Assembly (NCBI RefSeq): GCF_002368295.1
Contig: NZ_AP018248.1
Span: 6,127,979-6,191,978 of the forward strand
Origin: Tolypothrix tenuis PCC 7101
Lineage (GTDB): Bacteria > Cyanobacteriota > Cyanobacteriia > Cyanobacteriales > Nostocaceae
Length of the DNA stretch: 64,000 nucleotides
Direction: 5' to 3'
Positions 55,721 to 64,000 of the stretch are shown here, in pieces (position 1 is the stretch's first letter; each line of letters begins with the position of its first letter). A program made the position numbers and the translations under genes. Below the pieces are notes generated by a model. It saw only the letters and a list, made by a program, of their open reading frames with translations, searched no databases and had not been told where the DNA came from.

Positions 55721-57718
55721 ATGACAGAATTTAGTCTGCAAGCTCCCTTTAGTCCAACAGGCGATCAACCGCAAGCGATCGCACAATTAGCAGCTAGTAT
55801 TAAAGCTGGGAATCGCTATCAAACTTTACTGGGTGCTACAGGAACTGGTAAGACATATTCAGTAGCAGCAGTAATTGAGAAAGTTGGTAGGCCTACCTTG
55901 GTGCTAGCGCATAACAAAACGTTAGCTGCACAGCTTTGTAACGAGTTGCGGGAATTCTTTCCCAATAACGCCGTTGAGTATTTCGTGAGTTACTACGATT
56001 ATTATCAACCGGAAGCGTACATTCCTGTAACCGATACTTATATTGAGAAAACAGCTTCGATTAATGATGAAATAGATATGTTGCGACATTCAGCCACGCG
56101 ATCGCTTTTTGAACGTCGTGATGTGATTGTGGTTGCTTCTATTAGCTGCATCTACGGTTTAGGAATGCCGGCTGAATATTTCAAAGCTGCTATACCCTTA
56201 CAAATTGGCATGGAAGTAAACCAACGCCAGATTTTGCGAGACTTGGCATCTGTGCAGTATAGCCGCAACGATTTAGAAATGGGCCGCGGTAAGTTTCGTG
56301 TCCGGGGTGATGTCTTAGAAATTGGCCCTGCCTACGAAGACCGCATTATTCGGGTAGAATTTTTTGGCGATGAAATTGATGCAATTCGCTATATTGACCC
56401 CGTGACAGGTGAAATTATTAATAGCCTGCAAGCAGTCAATATCTACCCTGCACGTCACTTTGTCACCCCAGAAGAACGTTTAGGGGTGGCTTGTGATGAT
56501 ATTGCGGCTGAATTAAAACAACGCAAAGCCGAATTAGAAGAAGCAGGAAAATTATTAGAAGCGCAACGCATAGATCAGCGCACTCGCTATGACTTAGAAA
56601 TGTTGCGCGAAGTTGGTTACTGTAACGGCGTAGAAAACTATTCGCGCCACCTCGCGGGTAGACAAGCAGGGGAACCACCAGAATGTTTAATTGATTATTT
56701 TCCTAAAGATTGGCTGTTAGTTATTGATGAATCTCACGTGACAGTACCGCAAATTCGTGGGATGTATAACGGCGACCAAGCGAGGAAGAAAGTGTTAATT
56801 GAACATGGATTTCGCCTTCCCAGTGCTGCTGATAACCGTCCATTAAAAGCAGAAGAATTTTGGCAAAAGGTAAATCAATGTATTTTCGTTTCCGCCACCC
56901 CAGGAACTTGGGAATTAGAAATTTCTGATAGCAATATAGTTGAGCAAGTAATTCGACCAACTGGTGTTATTGATCCAGAAATTTTCGTGCGTCCTACAGA
57001 AGGACAAATTGATGATTTACTAGGAGAAATTAAAGACAGAGTTGACCGTCACGAAAGAGTTTTGGTAACTACCTTAACTAAGCGGATGGCGGAAGATTTA
57101 ACAGAATATTTGGAAGACAACGGCATTCGCGTCCGCTATTTGCATTCAGAAATTAACTCCATTGAACGGATTGAAATTTTACAAGATTTGCGCTCAGGCA
57201 AGTTTGATGTCTTAGTGGGAGTCAACTTATTGCGGGAAGGTTTGGATTTACCAGAAGTTTCCCTCGTAGCCATCATGGATGCAGATAAAGAAGGATTTTT
57301 GCGCGCTGAACGTTCTTTAATTCAAACAATTGGTAGAGCTGCACGTCATATTAAGGGACAGGCAATCATGTATGCTGATAATCTCACAGATAGCATGATT
57401 AAAGCCATTGAAGAAACAGATAGAAGGCGGGGAATTCAAACGGCTTATAACCGAATGCATGGGATTACACCTCAGCCAATTGTGAAAAAATCAAGTAACG
57501 CGATTTTGTCTTTTTTAGATGTTTCGCGACGGTTAAATGCTACAGATTTAAAAGTAGTAGATGAACATATCGATGAACTACCCCTAGAAGATATTCCCGA
57601 CTTGATTGCTAAACTCGAAGCGCAGATGAAAGAAGCCGCGAAAAAACTAGAATTTGAAGAAGCAGCAAATTTGCGCGATCGCATTAAGCACCTGCGGGAT
57701 AAAATGCTAGGACATTAG
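55721..57718 (+). CDS. uvrB: UvrABC excision repair subunit B
   Basis: The 665-residue helicase-like damage-loading subunit shows the Walker A GATGTGKT, the beta-hairpin SYYDYYQPEAYIP, helicase motifs DESHVTVPQIRGM, VGVNLLREGLDLPEVSL and QTIGRAARH, and the C-terminal UVR motif KKLEFEEAANLRDRIKHLR. Length and sequence are normal. It acts with UvrA and UvrC in nucleotide excision repair. It is followed by a hairpin at 57729-57767, so it is likely its own unit. Confidence 0.98.
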   Translation: MTEFSLQAPFSPTGDQPQAIAQLAASIKAGNRYQTLLGATGTGKTYSVAAVIEKVGRPTLVLAHNKTLAAQLCNELREFFPNNAVEYFVSYYDYYQPEAYIPVTDTYIEKTASINDEIDMLRHSATRSLFERRDVIVVASISCIYGLGMPAEYFKAAIPLQIGMEVNQRQILRDLASVQYSRNDLEMGRGKFRVRGDVLEIGPAYEDRIIRVEFFGDEIDAIRYIDPVTGEIINSLQAVNIYPARHFVTPEERLGVACDDIAAELKQRKAELEEAGKLLEAQRIDQRTRYDLEMLREVGYCNGVENYSRHLAGRQAGEPPECLIDYFPKDWLLVIDESHVTVPQIRGMYNGDQARKKVLIEHGFRLPSAADNRPLKAEEFWQKVNQCIFVSATPGTWELEISDSNIVEQVIRPTGVIDPEIFVRPTEGQIDDLLGEIKDRVDRHERVLVTTLTKRMAEDLTEYLEDNGIRVRYLHSEINSIERIEILQDLRSGKFDVLVGVNLLREGLDLPEVSLVAIMDADKEGFLRAERSLIQTIGRAARHIKGQAIMYADNLTDSMIKAIEETDRRRGIQTAYNRMHGITPQPIVKKSSNAILSFLDVSRRLNATDLKVVDEHIDELPLEDIPDLIAKLEAQMKEAAKKLEFEEAANLRDRIKHLRDKMLGH

Positions 57719-57728
57719 TTAGAGATTC

Positions 57729-57767
57729 AGGATAGCAATTAAGAGCAAGCTCTTTTTTCGCTATCCT
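57729..57767 (+). terminator. Nested hairpin terminator after uvrB
   Basis: The outer arms AGGATAGC (57729-57736) and GCTATCCT (57760-57767) enclose an inner AAGAGC-AA-GCTCTT hairpin followed by TTTT. It starts 11 bp after the uvrB stop. Confidence 0.8.
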
Positions 57768-57794
57768 AGATAAAAATGATCGTTACCTAATCCA

Positions 57795-58379
57795 ATGGTT
57801 GCTTTACCTGATCGCATTTTCATGAGTGCTGAACAATATCTAGTTTGGGAACCCACCCAAGAACTACGCTACGAATATTGGGATGGCGAAGTCGTGGCGA
57901 TGAGTGGTGGTACGCGCAACCATAATCGGGTGTCTGCAAATTTTTTTAAGCTTTTAGATGATGCCTTAGGCGATCGCTCTTGTGAAGTATATATTGTAGA
58001 TGTCAAAGTGCAGGTAGAACCAGGACAACAGTATTTTTATCCCGATGTGGTGGTAACTTGCGATGAGCGAGATACCGATCCACAACTGGTGCAATTTCCC
58101 TGCATAATTATCGAAGTGCTTTCACCTTCAACAGAAGCAGCCGATAGGGGGAAAAAGTTTGCCAAATATCGCCAATCTCCAACTTTGCAGGAATATGTGT
58201 TGGTACAAGTCACTCAGCCTGGTGTAGAAGTGTTTCGGCGCAACGAACAGGGGAAATGGGTGCTTTCCGAATATAGTTTGGATGATAAATTACGCCTGGA
58301 ATCGGTGGATGTAGAAATTGCGATCGCGGATTTGTACCGCCAAGTTCAGTTGGAAACAAAAGCCAATCCTAATAATTAG
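57795..58379 (+). CDS. Uma2 family (DUF820) restriction-endonuclease-like protein
   Basis: The 194-residue protein has the PD-(D/E)xK-like Uma2 pattern: AEQYLVWEPTQELRYEYWDG at the start, YFYPDVVVTCDER with the metal-binding Asp, and CIIIEVLSPSTEAADRGKKFAKY with E and K. These are very common in cyanobacteria in many copies; the role is unproven. The start ATG is 76 bp after the uvrB stop, downstream of its terminator. Confidence 0.92.
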   Translation: MVALPDRIFMSAEQYLVWEPTQELRYEYWDGEVVAMSGGTRNHNRVSANFFKLLDDALGDRSCEVYIVDVKVQVEPGQQYFYPDVVVTCDERDTDPQLVQFPCIIIEVLSPSTEAADRGKKFAKYRQSPTLQEYVLVQVTQPGVEVFRRNEQGKWVLSEYSLDDKLRLESVDVEIAIADLYRQVQLETKANPNN

Positions 58380-58385
58380 ATGATT

Positions 58386-59006
58386 TTAAGACCATTGTCT
58401 TAGGGTTTTATGTACCTGCGCTAAATACCACATATAATCATCTATTTTGTAATCATCAGCAGCTTTAACTATATAATCTTGAGATAATTCCCAGTTATTC
58501 TCAGCTTCGTAATATAATCCTAAATAAAGATGGCTGTAAAAATTACCTTTTACACCTTCAGATTGACCAACATTTAAAACATCATCAGTTGTACAATTTC
58601 CTGCATATAAATCATATACACTCCGCATAATTCGCCGGGGGTCATTTCTGACAGTTAATAGCGAATTACGTGCTTTCTCTACACCATTAATGCGAGCTAT
58701 GCACAGGTATCGCCACACTGTTTCTTCGACATCTTGAGCATTAACAGTTAAGTCAATCTCAAATTGTTCAGCACCTTCAGCAAACTTCTCTGCATAGTAA
58801 TAAGATAATCCACGCTGCCATAAATATGGTTTAAGGCGTGGATCTATTTTTTCGGCTGTATCAAAATCTTTAATTGATTCATCAATTTTAGCAAGCTGAA
58901 AGTGAATCATTCCACGTCTAATGTAAGCATTAGGATTTTGTGGTTGATTACGAATAATGTCGTTCCAACGCTGAAGTTGATTTTCTAAAGAGTTAGTCAA
59001 AAACAT
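58386..59006 (-). CDS. TPR repeat protein
   Basis: The 206-residue soluble protein has TPR-like helical pairs at about residues 14-80 (IIRNQPQNPNAYIRRGMIHFQLAKIDESIKDF style) and again at 160-195 (HLYLGLYYEAENNWELSQDYIVKA). TPRs bind other proteins. I start at the ATG at 59006; a TTG 15 bp upstream is possible. It is convergent with the Uma2 gene (6 bp between stops) and 85 bp downstream of a CHAT gene on the same strand, so these two may form one transcript. Confidence 0.85.
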   Translation of the reverse strand: MFLTNSLENQLQRWNDIIRNQPQNPNAYIRRGMIHFQLAKIDESIKDFDTAEKIDPRLKPYLWQRGLSYYYAEKFAEGAEQFEIDLTVNAQDVEETVWRYLCIARINGVEKARNSLLTVRNDPRRIMRSVYDLYAGNCTTDDVLNVGQSEGVKGNFYSHLYLGLYYEAENNWELSQDYIVKAADDYKIDDYMWYLAQVHKTLRQWS

Positions 59007-59105
59007 GATTTTGAACAGCAATTTTTTATTTCTGTATATGAACAGATAATAGCATTTTTGCTGAAGATTAAAAATTTTCTGATTAACTACCCCCTCATTT
59101 TCTCT

Positions 59106-60518
59106 TTATGGCAAACCTACGATTGTAAACATTCCCCAATCTTGAGGATTAGGATATTTTTTCATTGTCACCAACATTGCTTGACGCAACGCAGCAGCTT
59201 TATCAGGATTTTTAGTTAAATTACTATGAAATTCCGTCATTAATGTCGCCGTTGATTCATCAGAAATCTTGTCATACGAAGCAATTACACTGTTAGCACC
59301 CGCCACCAAGAATGCACGCGATAAGCCAATTACACCATCACCTGTGATTTTGCCTAAAGCAGAATCACAACTACTCAAAATAACTAGTTCGGCTTTCAGC
59401 TTTAGTTTGCTAACCTCAGCCGCAGTCAACCAACCATCATCATGATTAGAAGGTGCAAAGGCTAGTAAGCCGGGATTTTCTATTGAGTTCCCCAACAATC
59501 CTGATGTTGCTAAATGAATAATCCTGGCGTTGGACATTCGCTTTACAACTGTGGTTTCAGTTGCAGCATCTCCTATCAACGCTTGGGTATTATAGATGCT
59601 GGCAATATTTTTTGCTTCTTTTTCTGCACCTGGTAGTGGAGATAGCTTACTAAATGACTCACCAGGATTTAGCGGTTTAGTTGGCATAGTAGGATTACCA
59701 ACTATCAACACATCTTGAGTAGATTTTGTCTTGGGATTGTGCCTTTTTGCTAGTAAATCTAAAGCTTGTATTGATGGTGCAGTAGAAATTGTGTATTTCT
59801 CAATCAAATATTTATTGTTCTCATTTTGTAAAGTTGCAAAAGGTACAAAAAATAATTTATCTTGAGGTATAAAAATGACTCTTGCTTCTGGTTTAGTGGG
59901 TAAAATATCAGATATTGGTTGAATAAGTAATTCATGTAGTTGTTTTCTAGCTAATGAAGAACTATTTTGGTTAGTATCTGATATTTTTATTATGCCTTTA
60001 TGTCGCTCAAGTCCCTGACTGTGACTTTGTTGAAGGTGATTAATCGCATCTGCCAGAGTAGTCTTATGTTTTGATTGCCAAGCTTTTAAATCAACTTGTC
60101 TTAGAGAAATTTCGCCTGTAGGTTGAATTACCCAAATTACCAAATCAGAAGGCTGAGTTTTTCGTTTACCTGCAACATTAACATCTTGGTTTAGTAGTGA
60201 ATATTGTACAAGTGTTGCATTTTGATTTTTAGCAACTTGCTTAATTATCTCAGCCGTTGGCGCGTTAACATTTCTAGTTGGGAAACTCTGCGCTAATAAA
60301 TTTAATAAAGCTAGATTGGGACTGCGTTCTAAATTTTCTAATGCTGATGTCGTTTGATTTTGGCTAAAAATAGATTTAATTTGTTGTTGATAGGTTAGTG
60401 GTTGTTTATCTAATGCTATGGTTGAATTTGAAGGTAATGTCAGACAACTGAGAACACTGAGAAATACTGGAGCCCATGTTAGTTTTACTAAAGAATATGC
60501 CCTCTGCGACTTTTTCAT
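59106..60518 (-). CDS. CHAT-domain protein with missing catalytic histidine
   Basis: The 470-residue exported protein (signal at about residues 1-35) has a CHAT domain in its C-terminal half, the caspase/separase-like fold also found in HetF. C384 is present in VILSSCDSALG. The usual His in HLATHG is Ser here, in IHLATSGLLG (S339). Other CHAT hallmarks are normal (LLAFAPS, GDGVIGLSRAFLVAG). Cleavage activity is thus doubtful. I start at the ATG at 60518; a GTG 6 bp upstream is possible. The TPR protein gene follows 100 bp later. Confidence 0.88.
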   Translation of the reverse strand: MKKSQRAYSLVKLTWAPVFLSVLSCLTLPSNSTIALDKQPLTYQQQIKSIFSQNQTTSALENLERSPNLALLNLLAQSFPTRNVNAPTAEIIKQVAKNQNATLVQYSLLNQDVNVAGKRKTQPSDLVIWVIQPTGEISLRQVDLKAWQSKHKTTLADAINHLQQSHSQGLERHKGIIKISDTNQNSSSLARKQLHELLIQPISDILPTKPEARVIFIPQDKLFFVPFATLQNENNKYLIEKYTISTAPSIQALDLLAKRHNPKTKSTQDVLIVGNPTMPTKPLNPGESFSKLSPLPGAEKEAKNIASIYNTQALIGDAATETTVVKRMSNARIIHLATSGLLGNSIENPGLLAFAPSNHDDGWLTAAEVSKLKLKAELVILSSCDSALGKITGDGVIGLSRAFLVAGANSVIASYDKISDESTATLMTEFHSNLTKNPDKAAALRQAMLVTMKKYPNPQDWGMFTIVGLP

Positions 60519-60864
60519 ATTCACCTGATATCTAATAATTTTGTCGTCTCCACTAATATATAGTTCTCAGGCTAGTAAAGCTTATGCAGTTTCGGTAAAT
60601 AAAGTGGGATATTCAAAAATTCATATTTAATTTTGAAAATTACGTGCATAGGTTGCGTTAGCAATAGCGTAATGCACATCTGGTAACTTTCCGTGCGTTA
60701 TGGCTTACGGCTAAAGCACAATACAAAATAATGAATATAGTAATTATCAAGATAATTGTAGATATTTAATTAATAGTAGTAGCTTAACATACTAAAACTG
60801 CTTGATATAGTGCGTTAATCTTGCTTTACGCATTGCAAAAAATTGAAATTTATAAGGTAAGCTT
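60519..60864. other. Intergenic region with dispersed repeat
   Basis: The segment 60650-60722 carries GTTGCGTTAGCAATAGCGTAA and GTGCGTTATGGCTTACGG, of the cyanobacterial GCGTTAGCG-type intergenic repeat; part is shared inverted with 30267-30281. No gene. Confidence 0.55.
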
Positions 60865-61287
60865 GTGTCTGATATCGCCCTACATAAATATCTTCCTCTT
60901 CTTCCCGACGCTGCACTCCAAGAATTTACAGAATGGTGTGTATTAGAACAGTCAAAAGCCGCAGGCTGTGATTTTAAGCCTGATACTACTAAGTTAAATA
61001 ACCTAGCACCAGCAGATTATATTCCGAAACTCGTCGATCAGTTCATGAAAGTGAAACCTGACCCCATTAAAGCAGGTTTAGTAGCTGCGATCGCAGGTAA
61101 AGAAGCAGACGCACATGCTTTATCTGGTGTGGCAATTATCGCTGATTTTGTCTCAATATATGTCAAATATTTAATCCCTAAAGATGGTACAAAACCGGAA
61201 GATGCAGACACACTTTTGCTCAAAGCTGGACAAGAACAGTATGAGAAGCTGGTTGAAATTGCCAAAAAATATGGAGTAGAGTTTTAG
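60865..61287 (+). CDS. Hypothetical soluble protein, 140 residues
   Basis: The start is a GTG with AAGG 8 nt upstream. The all-helical sequence begins MSDIALHKYLPLLPDAALQE and has repeated charged helices (LVDQFMKVKPDPIKAGLVAAIAGKEAD, EQYEKLVEIAKKYGVEF). I recognise no characterised family. It lies 178 bp upstream of a hydrogenase maturation protease on the same strand and might belong to the same unit. Confidence 0.65.
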   Translation: MSDIALHKYLPLLPDAALQEFTEWCVLEQSKAAGCDFKPDTTKLNNLAPADYIPKLVDQFMKVKPDPIKAGLVAAIAGKEADAHALSGVAIIADFVSIYVKYLIPKDGTKPEDADTLLLKAGQEQYEKLVEIAKKYGVEF

Positions 61288-61465
61288 TTTCTAATTAACC
61301 TACTTTAGATATACTAAATAGTAGGGACACAATTGATTGTGCCCCTAAAAATCATCTTCATATTAAAAATAGTAAATATTAAGTAAATAGCTATTATATT
61401 TTGTGCCTTTTCTGCTTACAGTAACCCATCAAAATACAGGCTGATTCTCAAAACGCGCTCAAAAA

Positions 61466-61933
61466 ATGCTAACTATTATTGGTTGTGGTAATCTCAATCG
61501 CAGTGATGATGCTGTAGGCGTAATTGTCGCTCAACGCCTACAGCAATTTCTCGCTGAAAATCCTCATCCCAACGTCCGAGTTTATGACTGCGGAACCGGA
61601 GGGATGGAAGTGATGTTTCAAGCCAGAGGAAGCAAACAATTAATTATTATTGATGCAAGTTCCACAGGTTCTGAACCAGGCGCAGTATTTAAAGTCCCTG
61701 GGAAAGAACTCGAAGCTTTACCAGAACCTAGTTATAACTTGCATGATTTTCGTTGGGATAATGCTTTAGCTGCTGGACGGAAAATTTTTCAAAATGACTT
61801 TCCTCAAGAGGTAATAGTCTACCTTATTGAAGCAGCAAATCTTGATTTAGGCTTGGAATTAAGCCCTGCGATCGAGCATTCTGCTAATCTGGTGTTTGCG
61901 GAAGTAGCCGCAATCATCAGACAGAATTTTTAG
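61466..61933 (+). CDS. Hydrogenase maturation protease-like protein
   Basis: The 155-residue protein has the HybD/HupW/HoxW fold motifs: IIGCGNLNRSDDAVGV at the start, IIIDASSTG with the metal-binding Asp and NLHDFRWD with His. Such proteases remove the C-terminal tail of NiFe hydrogenase large subunits after nickel insertion. Position 14-15 is DD instead of the usual Glu pair, a conservative change. No hydrogenase subunit genes lie in the window, so the target (uptake or bidirectional enzyme) is unknown. Confidence 0.85.
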   Translation: MLTIIGCGNLNRSDDAVGVIVAQRLQQFLAENPHPNVRVYDCGTGGMEVMFQARGSKQLIIIDASSTGSEPGAVFKVPGKELEALPEPSYNLHDFRWDNALAAGRKIFQNDFPQEVIVYLIEAANLDLGLELSPAIEHSANLVFAEVAAIIRQNF

Positions 61934-61986
61934 GTTTAATTAACAATCCAGATGCCAAAATCCCCCCTCTAAAACATAGAATAAGA

Positions 61987-62358
61987 TTAGATATCATCTC
62001 CGTAAATCGACAATTCATCTACCCTCATTTCAAAGGGTATGCCTTGGCTCTCGGGAGGGCAAACACGGATTTTAGCACTGCTAACAATCTTATAAAGTAA
62101 CTTACCCATTGGCACGATTTTTTGTAGAATCCGCCAGTTAGTAACTTCATCGGGACATTCAATTACCAACACCATCACGCTAGCATCGGTGGTGACATAC
62201 CAACGACAAGTAGATAAGAGATTTTGGATAAAGCGATCGCAGGCTTCATAGAAGTACCTGCTAATAGAATACTCAAGTTGCTGACGCAGGATAATATCTG
62301 CTGAAGTCAGCTGCATTGGGTGTGAATCATCTTCTTGGGAGTAAATTTCTTTAGCCAT
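61987..62358 (-). CDS. Hypothetical protein adjacent to SagB-like gene
   Basis: The 123-residue protein begins MAKEIYSQEDDSHPMQLTSA and has a helical N-terminal half and beta-like ending (KIRVCPPESQGIPFEMRVDELSIYGDD). It has no signal or membrane span. The start lies 18 bp after the stop of the SagB-like gene on the same strand, which suggests cotranscription. I recognise no family. Confidence 0.65.
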   Translation of the reverse strand: MAKEIYSQEDDSHPMQLTSADIILRQQLEYSISRYFYEACDRFIQNLLSTCRWYVTTDASVMVLVIECPDEVTNWRILQKIVPMGKLLYKIVSSAKIRVCPPESQGIPFEMRVDELSIYGDDI

Positions 62359-62376
62359 TTCTGTTGATTTCCTAAG

Positions 62377-63663
62377 TTATATGCCAATTGCGATCGCATA
62401 GAGTACATCTTGATTAGTTCCTAAAAATTCTTGGGTTTCATCATCATAGAAAGCTCCAATCCCACTACAATGAATGCCCATAAAGTTGCTAATAAGATAA
62501 ACTCTTTGCCCTAAAAAACCAGCTATTAACATAGCTGTTGGATAATTTATATAGTCGGACGTAAAAAATAAAGTTACAGCGCTATCTCTAACTATTGCTT
62601 GATTGATGCACAAGTAACCTGTTTTTTCACTAAAATTGCCCGCCTTTAATAGATGCTTCCCTTTATATATCCCTGGAGTCATCCCTCTGACATGATGTAC
62701 AACAGAGTAAATTTCTATCTCCTCAAAATTTTCGGTTGGTATTGGCTGCTGAAACTGCTGCCATAGCTGCCAATAACTTTCTTGAGGAATTGACTGTTTA
62801 TAAAAACGTCTAATTGAGCGTCTCATCCAAACAGTCTGAAAAAATTTATCTTTGTCAAAGTTGAACTGGGGATGCACTAATTTCTGCTGGCGACTCGGCT
62901 GAAGAGATGTGTTTTGATAGCCTTGTTCAATGAATTCATTGGCTTCAAAATAATCGGTGCCACAGACAAAAGGAACTTTTAACCTTAAATTTCTGACTTT
63001 CTTGTCTTCGATTTCTCCCGAAATCGCACAAGCAGTAATAAACTCTTTATTCTCAAATCCTAAATCTGTATTGAGAGCGAGTTTATCAAAATCGAAAATT
63101 AACTGTATCTCTCTGTCGTGAATATAGGCTGAAGCAGCAATCGCACCTAAATGGTGTCCGCTATCCAGCCAGCAATATCTCAGGCTCCTGTCTTTGTATT
63201 TCCAGCTAGACCTATAATAAACACAACTAATTAAAAAAATGAATCCATTTATACTTTTGCCAGGTATAATATAACTCTCTAAGCCATCATCAATTAATTC
63301 ATAGATTAGAGTTAGACAATTATTCTCAACTTCTAAATGATATATGCCGTTAATAAAGCCTTCGATATTGCGAATTTGGATATAAACTTCTGTGGGATAT
63401 AAAGCGCCAGCAGACGGATTTACACGCAATTTCACAGCGCCTTCTTTATACATTTTTTCTAGAGTTACAGCACTAGTAAGGCTGATAAACGAGTGAATTT
63501 GATTATTGAGATTTAATTTCACTCGCCGATAAAACTTTGGGTAAACTTTAAATGAAGATGGTTGAGTAGCAGCATCCACATAATTTGGATCGAGCTGCAC
63601 AGATAAGTAAGAATGCTTGGTTGCTTGATGATAGATTCGCTTAGAGATAGGACTTTGAGGCAT
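62377..63663 (-). CDS. SagB/ThcOx-like double nitroreductase-fold protein
   Basis: The 428-residue protein has two flavin nitroreductase-like halves. The first (about residues 60-215) has VNPSAGALYPTEVYIQ, the SagB-type hallmark; the second (about 275-428) opens with WMRRSIRRFYKQSIP, a nitroreductase N-terminal motif. SagB-type oxidases dehydrogenate azoline rings in thiazole/oxazole peptides, but cyanobacterial copies also occur outside such clusters. The gene overlaps the ankyrin gene by 23 bp, so it is in an operon ankyrin - SagB-like - 123-residue protein. No YcaO or precursor peptide is seen in the window; the cluster may continue to the right. Confidence 0.85.
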   Translation of the reverse strand: MPQSPISKRIYHQATKHSYLSVQLDPNYVDAATQPSSFKVYPKFYRRVKLNLNNQIHSFISLTSAVTLEKMYKEGAVKLRVNPSAGALYPTEVYIQIRNIEGFINGIYHLEVENNCLTLIYELIDDGLESYIIPGKSINGFIFLISCVYYRSSWKYKDRSLRYCWLDSGHHLGAIAASAYIHDREIQLIFDFDKLALNTDLGFENKEFITACAISGEIEDKKVRNLRLKVPFVCGTDYFEANEFIEQGYQNTSLQPSRQQKLVHPQFNFDKDKFFQTVWMRRSIRRFYKQSIPQESYWQLWQQFQQPIPTENFEEIEIYSVVHHVRGMTPGIYKGKHLLKAGNFSEKTGYLCINQAIVRDSAVTLFFTSDYINYPTAMLIAGFLGQRVYLISNFMGIHCSGIGAFYDDETQEFLGTNQDVLYAIAIGI

Positions 63664-64000
63664 TTTTGAGTATCCTTAAGACTTCTACATTACTCGCAAA
63701 ATCTATTGCTTTAAAATCATCTAAGTTTTTTAAATTTATGTTAGGATGATGTTGTAACAGCAAATTAACTACTTCTGTCTTTCCGGCTGAAGCTGCATAC
63801 ATCAATACAGTAGCTCCATTATCATTTTGATTATCAATATTGATATGTGCGGCAAGTAACAAATTCATCAAATCGAAGTGGTTTCCAAAACAAGCAAACC
63901 ATAGAGCATTATTCCCATCATTGTTTCTGGCATTAATATCTACGCCTAAACTAATTAACTCTTGGACTACTGCGTAAAAGCCTTCTCTTGTAGCTTTCAT
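63641..64000 (-). CDS. Ankyrin-repeat protein, 5' part cut by window edge
   Basis: The C-terminal 119 residues of a longer protein are present, with about three and a half ankyrin repeats (ELISLGVDINARNNDGNNAL, ANLLLAAHINIDNQNDNGAT style and VVNLLLQHHPNINLKNLDDF). The ATG at the edge is probably an internal Met of a repeat (MKATREGFYAVVQELI). Ankyrins mediate protein contacts. It overlaps the SagB-like gene by 23 bp. Confidence 0.85.
   Translation of the reverse strand: MKATREGFYAVVQELISLGVDINARNNDGNNALWFACFGNHFDLMNLLLAAHINIDNQNDNGATVLMYAASAGKTEVVNLLLQHHPNINLKNLDDFKAIDFASNVEVLRILKNASKSYL

Overview
The window is a 64 kb piece of a cyanobacterial chromosome, most likely a filamentous, Nostocales-type organism. 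Evidence: photosystem II genes (psbB, psbT, psbA), a cyanobacterial 16S rRNA and spacer, many GCGATCGC (HIP1) octamers, heptanucleotide tandem repeats of the CCAATCC type, PEP-CTERM proteins, an HpsJ-like protein and a wealth of two-component kinases. This placement comes from content only; no alignment could be run.

Layout. 1-2911: 5' part of a 23S gene, a tRNA-less spacer, a complete 16S gene and the rrn leader and promoter, all on the minus strand. 3083-4910: an orphan reading-frame remnant and an intact IS with 18-bp inverted ends and a TGAT target duplication. 5033-9998: a HAD-like protein, ribosomal protein S1, and the psbB-psbT operon. 10465-15315: an oligopeptide-type binding protein and one permease, facing a secreted or membrane-anchored FAD oxidoreductase. 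15666-18419: malic enzyme with an ACT domain and a divergent but apparently functional D1 (psbA). 19081-23442: a free-standing one-module NRPS (A - N-methyltransferase - PCP - reductase), whose pocket residues suggest alanine. 23690-27906: two large sensor kinases. 28007-29683: FtsE-like ATPase and a WecG/TagA glycosyltransferase. 30386-33400: a NarL regulator, then a translationally coupled REC-PP2C phosphatase and RsbW-like kinase (partner switching).

33712-38445 is a coherent NAD module on the minus strand, pncB-nadD-nrtR-nadE, headed by a perfect 13+13 inverted repeat that is a strong candidate for the NrtR operator. 38838-43083 holds a small conserved-looking protein, an LCP protein, a small membrane protein and an AI-2E family transporter. 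43322-46929 places a lipoprotein serpin next to a subtilase-like protease. 47216-51816: rpe, an HpsJ-like membrane protein and two paralogous PEP-CTERM proteins. 52494-55471: small stress or envelope proteins (a lipoprotein, CsbD), a 191-bp MITE-like element and a protein made of five 19-residue repeats. 55721-64000: uvrB, a Uma2 nuclease-like protein, TPR and CHAT proteins, a hydrogenase maturation protease, a SagB-like double nitroreductase protein and a truncated ankyrin gene.

The most interesting items are the one-module NRPS with its predicted N-methyl-alanine aldehyde or alcohol, the divergent D1, the serpin/protease pair, the 19-residue repeat protein, the CHAT protein that lacks its usual histidine, and the SagB-like locus at the right edge. 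No CRISPR array or tRNA gene was recognised by eye.
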